Below are positions 38,591-50,122 of a DNA stretch of 64,000 bases, one piece after another. The stretch is from the NCBI GenBank assembly GCA_037043015.1, contig CM073328.1, positions 4,575,409-4,639,408 on the forward strand, read 5' to 3'. This DNA comes from Bryum argenteum (lineage: Eukaryota > Streptophyta > Bryopsida > Bryales > Bryaceae). The position numbers were made by a program, and so were the translations under genes. The notes under the pieces were generated by a model. It did no database searches and was not told where the DNA came from. It saw nothing but the letters and a program-made list of their open reading frames with translations. The first letter of the stretch is position 1, and each line of letters opens with the position of its first letter.

Positions 38591-39132
38591 ATGCCTCGAA
38601 AAGACACGCCGCGGAAAAAGCCGTGGAAAATATAGTTGCAGATATGGAAGAAATAGTGCAACACGAAGATGAGACCAGAGAGTTACTACAATGGATGAAG
38701 CAGCAAATGACGGATTTAGCTGCTCAGAATGAGGCCACGAATGCTAAGCTAGAATTGCTCAGCTTGAAATATCAAGACATCCAGGGTAATGTTGCCTCCG
38801 AGGTTATTGCTTCTACGCCAAGGAGTGTGGGAGAACCAGCAGAAGCGGTGCGGTCGGCAACCATACCCCAAGGGAACAACACCGCGGCCAGCTCAAGTAC
38901 CTCGGGAATGCCATCACCGGCACCAGTGGCGGTACCCACGGGATTACCCAGTGTGTCACACACCCCCGGGAGCCTCGACGCCCATGCCAAGTTGCCAAAG
39001 ATACCTTATCTCGTGTTTGACGAATCTGGAGACCCAGATTGGCATATCAGAAGGTTCAAAGTGATAGCACGCACGAACGGCATCTATCACGCTACGGACC
39101 TACAGAACATCTTCGGCACCACACTCCAATAA
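38591..39132 (+). pseudogene. gag N-terminal part, copy B2
   Basis: Frame open from an in-frame start at 38623 to a TAA at 39130, where relic B1 has a Gly codon, so the stop is a mutation. Contains a coiled-coil start (MEEIVQHEDETRELLQWMKQ) and the capsid-like DPDWHIRRFKVIARTNG. Confidence 0.85.
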
Positions 39133-41808
39133 AACCACATTAACTGGTACATTGACTTTGAATCCGAACACAGCAATGCCAGTTGGGAGGACATGGAGCG
39201 CAGTTTTTTACACAAGTTTAGAAAACTGAAAACAAGCTCGGAAGTCCTCCGAGCGTTAGGTTCGATTACGCAATCCACGATTGAGCATGTGGATAAATTT
39301 TACGACAGATTTAAGCAATTGGCTGACAAACTTAGCCAACGACCCGAGGAAGAATATATGTGTGAATGGTTTAAAAAGGGGTTACTTCCGTGGATACAGC
39401 AAGGTATTGTTATCTGTGGTATGAAGACATTACCAGACATTCTTTCCGCGGCCAACGACATCAGCCGAAAACTCACGGCCCTGAAACAAACACAACATCC
39501 TCTGTTACCCCTACCCGCGGCACGACAAGATGCCAGGTTAGCACCTCCGCTGTGCGAGACCTGTGGGAAAACACACCACGGGAGGTGTTGGTACTCCACA
39601 AGTACAACCCCATCTCAGGACTCCAGGCGCCCTAGGAACACAATGGCCGCGGTATACCCCGAGGAAGTCAGCGTAGATGCTTTCCAACCCGGCCGCACGG
39701 ATGCATGCTGGGAATGCGGAGGCCTGCACCATAGACGGAGCCAATGCCCCGTACTCAAACAGAGATGGGCACAGAACCGAACCAGTAATGCCCCGGGGGC
39801 CCCGAACACAAACACCACGGCGCCCAGGAGAGGAGGGGTAACACTTACCGAAGTACATGGACCGGAAACCAATGTTTCCACGATATCAGCCTCCGCGGTA
39901 ACCACGAGGTCAAAAGCGAGCTCACCAAACCATGTGGTGGAGCACCGGAAGCCCTTCCCAGAAAATCACTGGGAACGGCTGCATAACATGCGGACGGATC
40001 TGCAGAGAGACCTGGAAACAATAACCACGAATCAAGGGTGCGCCACTGACCACGCCCTGCAGCAGATACTAGATACGACCAACGTAACCATTGCCCTGTC
40101 AAAACTAATACAAATCAGCCCCGAATTACAACAATACTTACAACGGACCGGGATACCCGAGTCAAAACCAGATCCCACGTTCATTGAGGTCAATGCCACT
40201 ACGCTGGACCCAGACGTTGCGGTAATACATGTTCAGCTTGGAGGGCAAACATTAACCAATGTCCTCGTTGATGGAGGTTCTAGTATAAATGTGATGAGCA
40301 ACCACGTACGACAGGCACTAGGATTGCCACAACCCCGAAGTGCCCGCTTCATATTACGTATGGCAAACGACGCCCCGGTCACACCCCTCGGAATCCTTCC
40401 CATGGTTGGGATTACGATACACGGGGTATCCACACGAGCAACATTCGTGATAATTGCCATGCCGCACAACAGTGGTTTTCCTGTCATCTTGGGAAGGCCG
40501 TGGTTACGGGACATGCAGGCCATCCACGACTGGACCAAGAACCAGATACACATCCAACGCCAAGGGAGAACCGTGGTCATTCCAGTAGATAGCTGTCTTA
40601 CTCGTGCCAAGATGAGCCAAATCAGGACCTCGGCAGGAACGGACTGGCCGGAAGAACTCACTAACGAGCAGGAGGCCTTGGTACTCCACGTTCATCCAAA
40701 CCTGGTAGCCGTGGCGGAAATTCATTTGGCCAGTTTGGTACAAGAAGAGGAAAAATTAGACATTCCTGAGCATTTCACCCGGGAGATAGCCGAGGAAGTA
40801 GTAGTAAATGCTGTCACAGCAAAGGCGGCGTTACACCACGAGACCGTCACAGGGTGGACACACGGAGCCAAGGAAAGGGTGCAGTTAGTCAACCTCGGTA
40901 CAACAGAGAAGCGCAAGTATATCAAGATTAATACTGACGCACCCCCGGCCATCAAACAGGCTGCCATTGCCATGTTCCATGAATACCGGGACATATTCGT
41001 TTGGAACCACGAGGACCTAAAAGGCATCCCCAACGCCCTGGCAGAGCACACTATAGACCTTGTCCCTGGAGCAACCCCGGTACAACAGCGGCGATACCGA
41101 ATGAATCCGAATTACGCCGCTCGATTCAAAGCCGAACTTGACAAATTACTCCACGCCAAGTTCATCTCACCCATGGATGCCGCACCGTGGCTCTCACCCA
41201 TGGTGATCATTCCCAAGAAAAACAGCACGTTGCGCATTTGTGTAGATTTCAGAAAACTCAACGCAGCAACCAAAAAAAGCCACTATCCTTTGCCGTACAT
41301 GGAGGAAATTAAAGATGAAGTAGCTGGACACGAGATGTACTCATTCTTGGATTGCTTTTCGGGATACTACCAAGTGGCCATGGCAGAACAAGACAAAGGC
41401 AAAACAACCTTCTCTACGGAGTGGGGGCCTTACCAGTTTGAACGAATGCCTTTCGGGGCCAAAAACGCACCCATGACATTCCAACGGGTCATGGAGCTCA
41501 TTTTTAGGCCATACCTGAAACGGTTCTTCAGAATCTATTTGGATGATGGAACTGTTTACGGGAAAATGAGAGACCACGTCTCACACCTCAGGCAAATTTT
41601 CCACGCATGCCGAGCCAACGAGGTAAGCCTCAACGCGGATAAGTGCATGTTCATGTACTTCGCCGGAGTCATCCTCGGCTACATCGTGTGCAAACATGGC
41701 AAGCTCCCCGACCCCGAGAAAATCAAGGATATCCTGGATATAACACCACCCGTAAATCAGAAGGGTGTACAAAGGCTCTTGGGTTTGGCCCAATTCAACC
41801 GCATTTAA
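39133..41808 (+). pseudogene. gag C terminus, protease and reverse transcriptase, copy B2
   Basis: Long frame after the gag stop (ATG at 39193). In order: capsid C-terminal part (SEVLRALGSITQST), zinc knuckles CETCGKTHHGRC and CWECGGLHHRRSQC, aspartic protease with NVLVDGGSSINVM (Asp-Gly-Gly-Ser in place of the usual Asp-Ser/Thr-Gly), and reverse transcriptase with LRICVDFRKLNAAT, ERMPFGAKNAPMTFQ and the catalytic IYLDDGTVYG. It ends at TAA 41806-41808, with a second TAA ten bases further, both in codons that should encode Tyr by family comparison. The same frame continues to the CACTA insertion at 41906. Confidence 0.93.
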
Positions 41809-41906
41809 ATCGAAAAATAAGCCCACATTACCGCCCCGATCACAACCTTGAACCATGCCAAGTACGCCTACCCCCGGGATTGGACACCAGAAGCACAAGC
41901 AGCATT

Positions 41907-42984
41907 CACTACAAGGAAATGGGGCCCGAGATGACAAATAGTTGACAAAAAAATGTCCGAAATGACGAAGTCAGCATCTCGCAGCCCAACTCTGTCACTT
42001 TGGACATTATTAATATTTTTGTCAACTTCTTGTCAAATTCTAGTCAACTTCTTGTCAATTTTTTTTATTTACGACAAGCATGGAATTGCTAAAACTTTTT
42101 GTAGACTTTAACCGTAGGATCTTGTAATTTACTTGTTTTTGAGCTACCGCTGAAATTTTCAACTGTTGGATCTTCTCCATTTGTGAGATCATAACGTTCA
42201 AAGTTGATGCAAAATGCCAAAATACGACATTTTGCATGAAGGGCGTAAACTTTGAAGAACTATAACTTCTTCATCCGGACTCCGTTTTGGACAAAATCAC
42301 TTGGGTTGGTTTTCATATAGAAAAATACCTGCATGAAATAGTGCAAAAAAAATTTTGAAAAAAAAAGTTTTTTTACATCGTGAAAAATATTCAAAGTCTA
42401 CTCGGTAGTAAAAAAAAGGCCCTAGCATAAAAAAAAAAATTTAAAAAAATTGAAATTTTTATACATATAAAAAATACCTGCATAGAATATTTCAAAAAAA
42501 AATTTTGAATTTTTTTTTTTTTTTACATCGTGAAAAATATTCAAAGTCTACTGTACTTGTACTTAAAGCATATATATAAAAAAAAAAACGTATCTTCGGA
42601 CATGAAATTGGATAGTAGGTGAGTTGGCTAGTCACTTGGACTACACCCGTGAGGTCAAGGGATCGAATCCCCTAACATACCACTTGTGAGCCTCCACCGG
42701 TAGGGCTCGCATTGCCCGCGGTAGGGCCCTCGCTACCCCCTTGATGGGGCCCGCGCTATTTTTCGTTGTGCCAACGCTGCTGCCCGGCGTGCCCAGGCAG
42801 AGAAATGTTTCCTCAAAATTTCCGAATTTTTAATTTTTTTGCATTGTGGAACTTCGTCCAAATTGACAAATGAATGATAGAATTCTGTCAATTGAGTGAC
42901 CGAATCAGGGTCTCCTAATTGACGGAACAATTGGCAGGTTTCTGTCAAAATTTCGTCAATTAGGATACTATTCTCCTTGTAGTG
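41907..42984. mobile_element. Non-autonomous CACTA element, 1,078 bp, TSD ATT
   Basis: Starts CACTACAAGGAAATGG and ends TATTCTCCTTGTAGTG; the 11-bp inverse termini are CACTACAAGGA. ATT is duplicated at 41904-41906 and 42985-42987. Removing the element and one ATT rejoins the retrotransposon RNase H frame without any change. The interior is AT-rich with repeated GTCAACTTCTTGTCAA and no transposase. Confidence 0.95.
42610..42682 (+). other. tRNA-like sequence inside the small CACTA element
   Basis: Contains a D-arm-like GGTGAGTTGGCTAGTCAC, with GTGA/TCAC able to pair, and a B-box-like GGGATCGAATCCCC as in a T-arm. The acceptor stem pairs poorly and no clean anticodon arm forms, so it is not a functional tRNA. 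It looks like a tRNA or SINE-head relic with Pol III A/B-box remnants. Confidence 0.35.
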
Positions 42985-44545
42985 ATTGGAGAAAATAAAG
43001 CATGCATACTCAAACGCCCCCATTCTCATCGCCCCGGATTGGTCCAAACCTTTCCACGTACACACGGACGCGTCCAACATTGCCGTGGGGGTGATGCTAG
43101 CTCAAAATATCAATGGTAAACACGATCAACCCGTGGCATATGCCAGCCGGTTACTCAACCAAGCTGAGCGCAATTACTCTACCACGGAACGCGAGGCCTT
43201 GGCCATGATCTATGCTGTCAAAAAATTCCGGCATTACCTCCTCGGGAAGAAATTCCGGTTCATGGTCGACCATCACAGCTTGTCGTACCTCGTGAATCAG
43301 ACCCTGGTCACGGGGAGAGTTGCTCGATGGATCATGATACTCCTGGAATACGACTTTGAAGTAGTATACGTTCCCGGGAAACGACATATCGTGGCAGATT
43401 ACTTATCCAGGGACACTAACACCACCGCGGAAGGGATTGACGACTCATTCAATGAAGCCTATGTACAAACCGCACACATAGCCACGGACCTCCGGGAACT
43501 TGAGAAGGACTGGAGGACCGACATCATACATTATCTCACCACGGGCATCACACCCACGGATCTCACAGAGACGCGGCGAATGAGCTTTGTACAAACAACA
43601 TTACCATATACCGTGGTCCGGGGAAAGTTATATAAGCGGGGACCGGATCAAGAGATCCGGCTGTGCGTACCAACAAAGCAGCAGCAACACATCATCACAT
43701 ACCTTCATGATGGGCCCGCGGGAGGACACCAAGGCGCCGACACAACAATAAAAAAGATTCTCTCTGCCAAGTACTGGTGGCCGACAATGCACAAGGATGT
43801 AATCCAGCATGTTAAGAATTGCCACGCCTGCCAAATTTCCATGACGAACTTTCAGCATCAAGGCAAGGTGCCATTAAAATCAATACCACCCCTGGGGCCC
43901 TTTCAACGATGGGGACTAGACTTCGTAGGCCCAATCAAGCTAGTGACACGCGAAGGATACAAGTACATCCTCGTGGCCACAAACTATACCACGAAATGGG
44001 TCGAGGCTAAACCAGTACGAACCAATACCGCGGTGGTCACAGCCTCGTTCATTTATGAAAACATAATCACAAGATTCGGATGCCCCTTGGAAATAGTATC
44101 AGACCAAGGCACACATTTTGTAAACGCAGTCATACAAGACCTCCTCGACAACCACGTTATCAAACACCGAACCAGCACAGTATATTACCCACAAGGAAAT
44201 GGGCAAGCTGAGTCAACTAAGAAAACGTTGATCAACATGTTGAAAAGATTCGTGCAAGCAGACCGGGATGATTGCTTACCAGCTGCGTTGTGGGCATACC
44301 GCGTAGCCATCAAAACCTCCACGAATGCCAGCCCATTCGAAATGGTTTACGGCACCCAGCCACTGCTACCTACGGAGTACATCGTCCCAACGTTTCAAAC
44401 TCTGCAGCCCAGGGATTATGCACCTCACAGGGTACTGGCAGCTCGCCTCGGAGACCTACACCACCTCGAAGAAATTCGCGCCTTAGCAACCAAAAACATA
44501 CTCCACAAACAAACACTGGCTGCCAGACATTTTCAAGGAACGTAG
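42985..44545 (+). pseudogene. RNase H, integrase zinc finger and core, copy B2
   Basis: Continues the interrupted pol frame. RNase H residues lie in [28 protein letters not shown] and [11 protein letters not shown]. The integrase finger is H-D-GPAGGH...NCHACQ. The core D,D-35-E is in [19 protein letters not shown] and [10 protein letters not shown]. It ends in a TAG (44543) where the frame should run on. Confidence 0.93.
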
Positions 44546-45033
44546 CCCCCACGAGTATTTCAGAAGGGGGACCAAGTGCTCTGGTGTCCCCGGGACCCCA
44601 AGCTCAAACGGTCCAAATTTGAATCGATATGGCATGTCCCCTATACAGTGCAACTGGCGTTACCTAACAACACCATACCCCTCGTCAACAACACTAACTA
44701 CGACCCACATGCCACGATTGTGAACTCGGCAAAATTAAAACAATACCATGCCACGGCACCACAAATTACAACGGCGTTTACCCTGCAGGACATCCACACA
44801 ACATTGGCGGCCGAGGCCCGAGACGTGGAGGGAAACAACGAAGATACAAACACCCAGGGCACACAACCCAAGGAACCCGTTGACACACCATCCGACACAC
44901 TAAGCAGTCAAGGCATCGGGGACTGCCAAGGAAAACCCCGGGGGGAAAAGCACGCACGACTGAGCCCAAACTCCGAGGAAAACACCCACATCACCGGGGG
45001 ACAGACTCAGGGACACGGAGGGGTTTCGTCAGA
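44546..45033 (+). pseudogene. Integrase C-terminal GPY/F region and linker, copy B2
   Basis: In frame after the TAG: VLWCPRDPKLKRS, ESIWHVPYTVQLAL, then the hydrophilic EARDVEGNNEDTN...GGQTQGHGG tail. The CACTA insertion follows the CAGA at 45033. Confidence 0.85.
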
Positions 45034-46346
45034 CACTATAAGAAACCTGCGTTTTTAATGATGTTGTAAATGATGTCTAAAAAGACATCGTAGACATTAA
45101 TTCGGATGTCTTATAGACGATAAGACATCCTAGACAGCTCAGATGTCTAAGCAGGCGTCTAAAAAGACAGAAAAATGTCTTAAGATCGAAGATGTCTTAA
45201 GGTAATTTTGGAAGGGTAAAAAGTATGCCACGTAGGTGCCACGTAGATGACACATCAGCTTGAATTCAACGGACAGTGCCACATGGGGATGAAATTCATC
45301 ATGATGTGGAATTTTACATGGTCCCACGAAAGATGACATGGCGGTGCCAGAATCCCACGTGGACCCGAGAAAATCCGACGTGGCACCCGGGAAAAGTTGA
45401 CGTGGACTTGGAAAAATGACATGGCATGCCACGTCAGCATATTGCGGAGGTTTTATGCTCCTATCATGATAGTTTTAGACATCAGTTAAGATGACTTAAA
45501 TGTCTTGCAAGACATCTTAGATGTTGTACAAGATGTCTTGGAAGACGTATGCAATATCTTACAAAATATCTTAGAAGACAATTTTTATGCCTTATAAGAT
45601 GTTTCCAGTGCGTAGAATGATGTTTAGGATGATGTCCTTATTAAGTTTGTAATGTTTGCTCGGATGTTTGTAGCGACATCTCCTAGGATATCGATGTGAA
45701 AGTTTTGTGTTAAACATGATGTTTGCAACAGTGTTACTATTGATGTTTTTTGGGCATATGAAAGGACATCTAGGATGACATTTTTAGATGTTAATATAGT
45801 CATCAGATCTGTAATCCACAGACGTCTCACATAACATCAACTGTAAACACTGTCACATCAAAAAGTATGAATCAAACATATATTGCTTAGGTCATTAAAA
45901 CCTCAGATAACACAAAGTAGAATATTTACTAATACGCCTGTCAACAACTACGATATACTATGCACCCACAATTTGAACTCCGTAAGTCCCTCCACTTCCA
46001 TCACTTGCTGTCGATACCCGTCTGGTCATGTGCATGTCCCGCCGCTACACATATTCAATAAGCCAATATCAACTGCATTTAAAAAAGGGTTTGTAAAGGT
46101 AAAAAAATTCTGATTTAATTCCATTTAATTGCACTACCTAGGTTGAGATGGTTTACTTCCTAACCTCAAGATATCGAAACAGTTAGACATTCTTGCAAAC
46201 ATCTGCTTAGACATTTCTTCAGACATCCTTCTAGACATCATTAAAAACAACCTTATAGACATCTATACATACATCTGTTCCACTCACCTGCAAGCACGCA
46301 TGTCGCTTCGCGGCCTCAGATCGTGCTCGCTGCCCCGACCCCTTAT
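45034..46346. repeat. Left subterminal repeat region of the large CACTA element
   Basis: Dozens of GATGTCT/AGACATC motifs (for example 45076-45190, 45478-45600, 46185-46265). No gene. Its counterpart on the right is 53688-55902. Confidence 0.85.
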
Positions 46347-46379
46347 GTCCCACCCAGGGTTGTCAAATCGGTCGACATT

Positions 46380-46830
46380 CGGGGTAAACCTAGTCCGCGG
46401 ACGTAGTCCGGACTATGTCGACCGGGACCATAGTCCGGACCATGGTCCGGGGGGGTAAATGGGAGTTACCCCGGTCCCTGGTAACTTCTGGGGCCGTTGG
46501 ATCATCCACCTGGCTACATCTCAGCCGTCAAAATTTGATCCCCGGTCTGGCCGACCGACCTCCGGTCGCTCCGTCAGATCGGACGGCGGCCGACCGCAGT
46601 AGATCATGGCCGTCGGATCAATTCCAGGCGCTTGCGGGCCGTTGGATCGGGCCGCCGTCCGCATGCCCGACGGCCGTCGGATCCGGGCGCGGCCGACAGA
46701 TCGGGGGGTCGGGCTGGCCGTCGCCATGGCGGTCGGGGGTCGGGCTGGCCGTCGCCGTGGCGGTCCGGGGGTCGGACCGGCGGTCGGCAAGGCCGTCGGA
46801 TCGGTCGGTGGTCGATCTGACTGCCTGCAG
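46380..46830. repeat. GC-rich left subterminal region of the hAT-like element
   Basis: Recurring CGGTCGG, GGCCGTCGGATC and TAGTCCGGACTATG-type palindromes. Overlapping ORFs on both strands (46415-46858, 46606-47121) are compositional artefacts. Confidence 0.75.
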
Positions 46831-46844
46831 TGGCTCTTTAAACT

Positions 46845-47137
46845 TCAAATGCCCATAACTTCGTCAAAAATTATCCGAATCGCTTATTTAAGATGTTTTT
46901 TGACATCTGCAAAACATGTAGATGCCAAAAAACATCTTAAATGCACAATTTGGATTAGTTTTGACAAAGTTATAGGCCTTCAAAGGCCGTCAAACCTTCA
47001 AAGGTTTATAACTTCGTCAAAACGTATCCAAATTGGATGTTTAAGATGTTTTTTGGCATGTACATGTTCTGTAGATGTCAAAAAACATCTTAAATGTTTG
47101 ATTCGGATAAGTTTTGACTAAGTTAGGGGCATTTCAA
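46845..47137. repeat. ~290-bp imperfect palindrome, copy A
   Basis: The left half (AAATGCCCATAACTTCGTCA...) and right half (...AAGTTAGGGGCATTT) are inverse complements around the centre near 46993. Each half contains its own hairpin, AAGATGTTTTTTGACATCT...AAAAAACATCTT. Confidence 0.88.
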
Positions 47138-47439
47138 GTTTCAGCAGGCAGTCACATCGGTCGCCGACCGATTTGCCGACCGATCCTACGGCCCACACCC
47201 GGTCGGCCTCTAGCACTCCCCTCTCTCCCTCTCCCCTCTCTCACTCACAAGCCCTTCCTCTCCTCTTCTTCCTCTCCTTCAACGCATTTATGAACTTTCT
47301 ATTTTGGGGATCAGACATTAAATTCTTTGCCTAATTCAAGGCATGGACCCACGTGCCATATTCTTTGGGGAATGTTAAGAAGATTTCATTGTAATCTATG
47401 AGAATGTTTTATTTGAATAATCATATGGCCTTAGAGATA

Positions 47440-47600
47440 TATGAAAGGTTGAAATTTGACATGTGACCTTAAGATCCTACGGTTGAGTCTTCTATATAAT
47501 GCTTGAATTGAGGCTTTTTAGGCCTCAAGTAGAAGAATATTATTGTGGAGAATATAGGCAATTTTGCATCAAGGATCTTTAGGAATTAAAGTCTCTCTAT
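47440..47600. mobile_element. Partial MITE-like copy (CCCCTAAAGATCC family), inverted
   Basis: Ends CAAGGATCTTTAGG and contains GATCCTACGGTTGA and CTCAAGTAGAAGAA, matching the right half of the 47667-47940 copy. The left half is decayed. Confidence 0.5.
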
Positions 47601-47666
47601 TTGAACTAAGACATAAACTAGACTCAAGCCACTTTTGCTAATTTCTCAATAATTCACATACTCTAA

Positions 47667-47940
47667 TAACCCCTAAAGATCCAAGAAAGCCAAAATGGCT
47701 TTTTGGGATTTCCGCAGGGAAAAAATTCAGCCAACTTTGACCATTATAATCTCAAAATTGGAGAAATATCAATGGTTCAAATTCGACATTCGAGTAAAGG
47801 GTCAAGTTAACTTCAAGATCCTACGGTTGGATCTTCTTATTAATCCTTATTGAGTTTCTTTGGGCCTGAAGTAGAAGAAGGTTCTTCTTGATAATTTAGA
47901 CAATTTTGTATCAAGGATCTTTAGGGGATAATGAAGATCA
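47667..47940. mobile_element. MITE-like element, copy 3, inverted relative to copies 1 and 2
   Basis: Starts TAACCCCTAAAGATCC and ends GGATCTTTAGGGGATA. Inside it carries the inverse of the shared core: TTTGACCATTATAATCTC, GGGTCAAGTTAACTTC and CCTGAAGTAGAAG. It is nested within the hAT-like element. Confidence 0.78.
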
Positions 47941-49500
47941 ATAAGATGTTACTTACTATTTAACGCATATTATAGTTTTACAACTGTAAAAAGAAAATAT
48001 AAAGATCTTTACATTTTGTGTATTTGAAATTACCTTTTCTTTCCTTTTGTCCAAAGAAGGAATTTTAGGAACATGCCTCATATTCAAATTCAACCCGGGG
48101 GGCATTTAGTATTTGAGTGTAAGTTTTTAAGTCCTTTGACAAAAATGCTTAATATTATAGGGGTCGAACAAGATGAATAGAAAGTATCTAATTGAGGCTA
48201 AGAAGAGGCTTCTACAAAGAATATTCTTATTCAATACAAATTTGATCGCCATATCAATCAATTGAAGTTAATATTATCCAATTGCGTATTAAAATAACAT
48301 ATGAGTCTACAACTATAGGAACAAGTATACTAATATTCCAATGCTATATATTATAAAACTAGTAGTTTTTTGAAATTTTATTTGGCTTGGTTAAAATTAT
48401 TATTATTTATTATCATGGAATAATAGACAATAGAAACAAATTCTTATTTGCTTTGTATAAGTCATTTAAAAAGTATTCTAATTATAATGTGAAGAGAAAT
48501 CATACTAGAGAAGATAAAAATTATTATGTACGCAATATAAATAGAAAACCTTACACTTAGATAAAACTCAAGTTTAATCATAATCCAAGAATGCTAACAA
48601 AATTATATTATAAAAAAAAATTATAGGGTACATGATGTACATTAATAAAGTAATGTAGGATTAGAATTTTATATGAAAGAATATTACAAGGTGCAATATA
48701 TTGAACGTTTAAAATATAATCCGTAAGTTGTCTTTGTCAAATATTTCCAATATACATGTAAATTATGTCAAAATGGAGTTTCTTGTAATAACAAGAATTG
48801 ATAAAATAAAAACTCAAAAATAGATCATTTTATACATAAACAAAAAAAATAACATAGGCCATAAATGTGGAAAAGAATCATTCTTGTGTGGAACTTATGA
48901 ACATTGACCAAAAACTATAAATGCATAGTCTAAGTTTACACATTGCCACTATGTAACTTGTTATACATATAGGAAAGTCTTATAGAAATGTAATCTTTGA
49001 ATCCTATTAGGCACTCGAAAAACAAATATTAGCATATACTAGTTTATACACATGTCTATTGAATTTGGGTTATACGAATTTACATTGGAAGTTTTATTTT
49101 ATATATCTATTTATTTCACACAATTGTATGAATGCTATTAGCCTTCCAATTTAGTGCATGCTTAAATTTATTCCATACGTTTCATAGAATTTACTTCAAG
49201 TTGCTACTGAAAGGTGAAGTAACATAATTTTGGAATACTACAATTTTTCTTCACCAATACATGTTCACTCCAACCCTTAAAAAAAGAATGACCCATTACG
49301 AGGCAAACAAAAGATGGTTAAATTTGTAAAAAAATAAAGACCACATTCTTTTTCATTATCATATGTCAATATGAAGAAATTGCAAATTCTATGAAAACAT
49401 GTGGACATTTTACTCGTTGAGCATGTCGAATGGTTCATGAATAGTGAAAACTAAAATTCATATGAACAAAGTGGACCTATACATAAAAAGTTCTATTTTT
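47941..49500. other. AT-rich loop between inverted repeats, no gene
   Basis: Very AT-rich, with no ORF of note. It lies between the arms 47146-47430 and 49510-49830. Confidence 0.6.
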
Positions 49501-49833
49501 CATATCCAAGCCCATAAGATTATTCAAATAAAACATTCTCATAGATTACAATAAAATCTTCTTGACATTCCCCAAAGCATATGGCACGTGGGTCCATGCC
49601 TTGAATTAGGCTGAGAATATGATGTCAGGTCCTCGAAATAAAAAGTTCTTAAATACATTGAAGAGGAGGAATACATTGAAGAAGAGGAGAGGAAGGGCTC
49701 GTGAGTGAGAGAGGGGAGAGGGAGAGAGGGGAGTGCTAGAGGCCGACCGGGTGTGGGCCGTAGGATCGGTCGGCGGTCGTTGGATCGGTCGGCAAATCGG
49801 TCGGCGGCCGATGTGATTGCCTGCAGAAACTTG

Positions 49834-50122
49834 AAATGCCCCTAACTTAGTCAAAACTTATCCGAATCGAACATTTAAGATGTTTTTTGACATCTACAGA
49901 ACATGTACATGCCAAAAAACATCTTAAACGTCCAATTTGAATACGTTTTCACAACGTTATAAGCCTTTGAAGGTTGAACGGCCTTTGAAGGCCTATAACT
50001 TTGTCAAAACTAATCCAAATTGTGCATTTAAGATGTTTTTTGGCATCTACATGTTTTGCAGATGTCAAAAAACATCTTAAATATGCAATTCGGATAATTT
50101 TTGACTAAGTTAGGGGCATTTG
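49834..50122. repeat. ~290-bp imperfect palindrome, copy B
   Basis: Same hierarchical palindrome as copy A (AAATGCCCCTAACTTAGTCA ... AAGTTAGGGGCATTT), with the two inner AAGATGTTTTTT hairpins. Confidence 0.88.

Larger units (their letters stand above)
47146..49830. repeat. Long inverted repeat 1 (arms 47146-47430 and 49510-49830)
   Basis: The left arm (GACCCACGTGCCATATTCTT, AGAATGTTTTATTTGAATAA, CACCCGGTCGGCCTCTAGCA) reappears inverse-complemented in the right arm (CATATGGCACGTGGGTC, TTATTCAAATAAAACATTCT, TGCTAGAGGCCGACCGGGTG). The loop is about 2.1 kb. Confidence 0.85.

Noticed and set aside
42610..42682. Functional tRNA gene
   Set aside because: The acceptor stem does not pair and there is no convincing anticodon arm; listed only as tRNA-like.
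42733..43080. 115-codon minus-strand ORF
   Set aside because: It crosses the CACTA/pol boundary and is antisense to the RNase H region; a shadow.
46415..47121. 147- and 171-codon ORFs
   Set aside because: They lie in GC-rich subterminal repeats of the hAT-like element; composition explains them.
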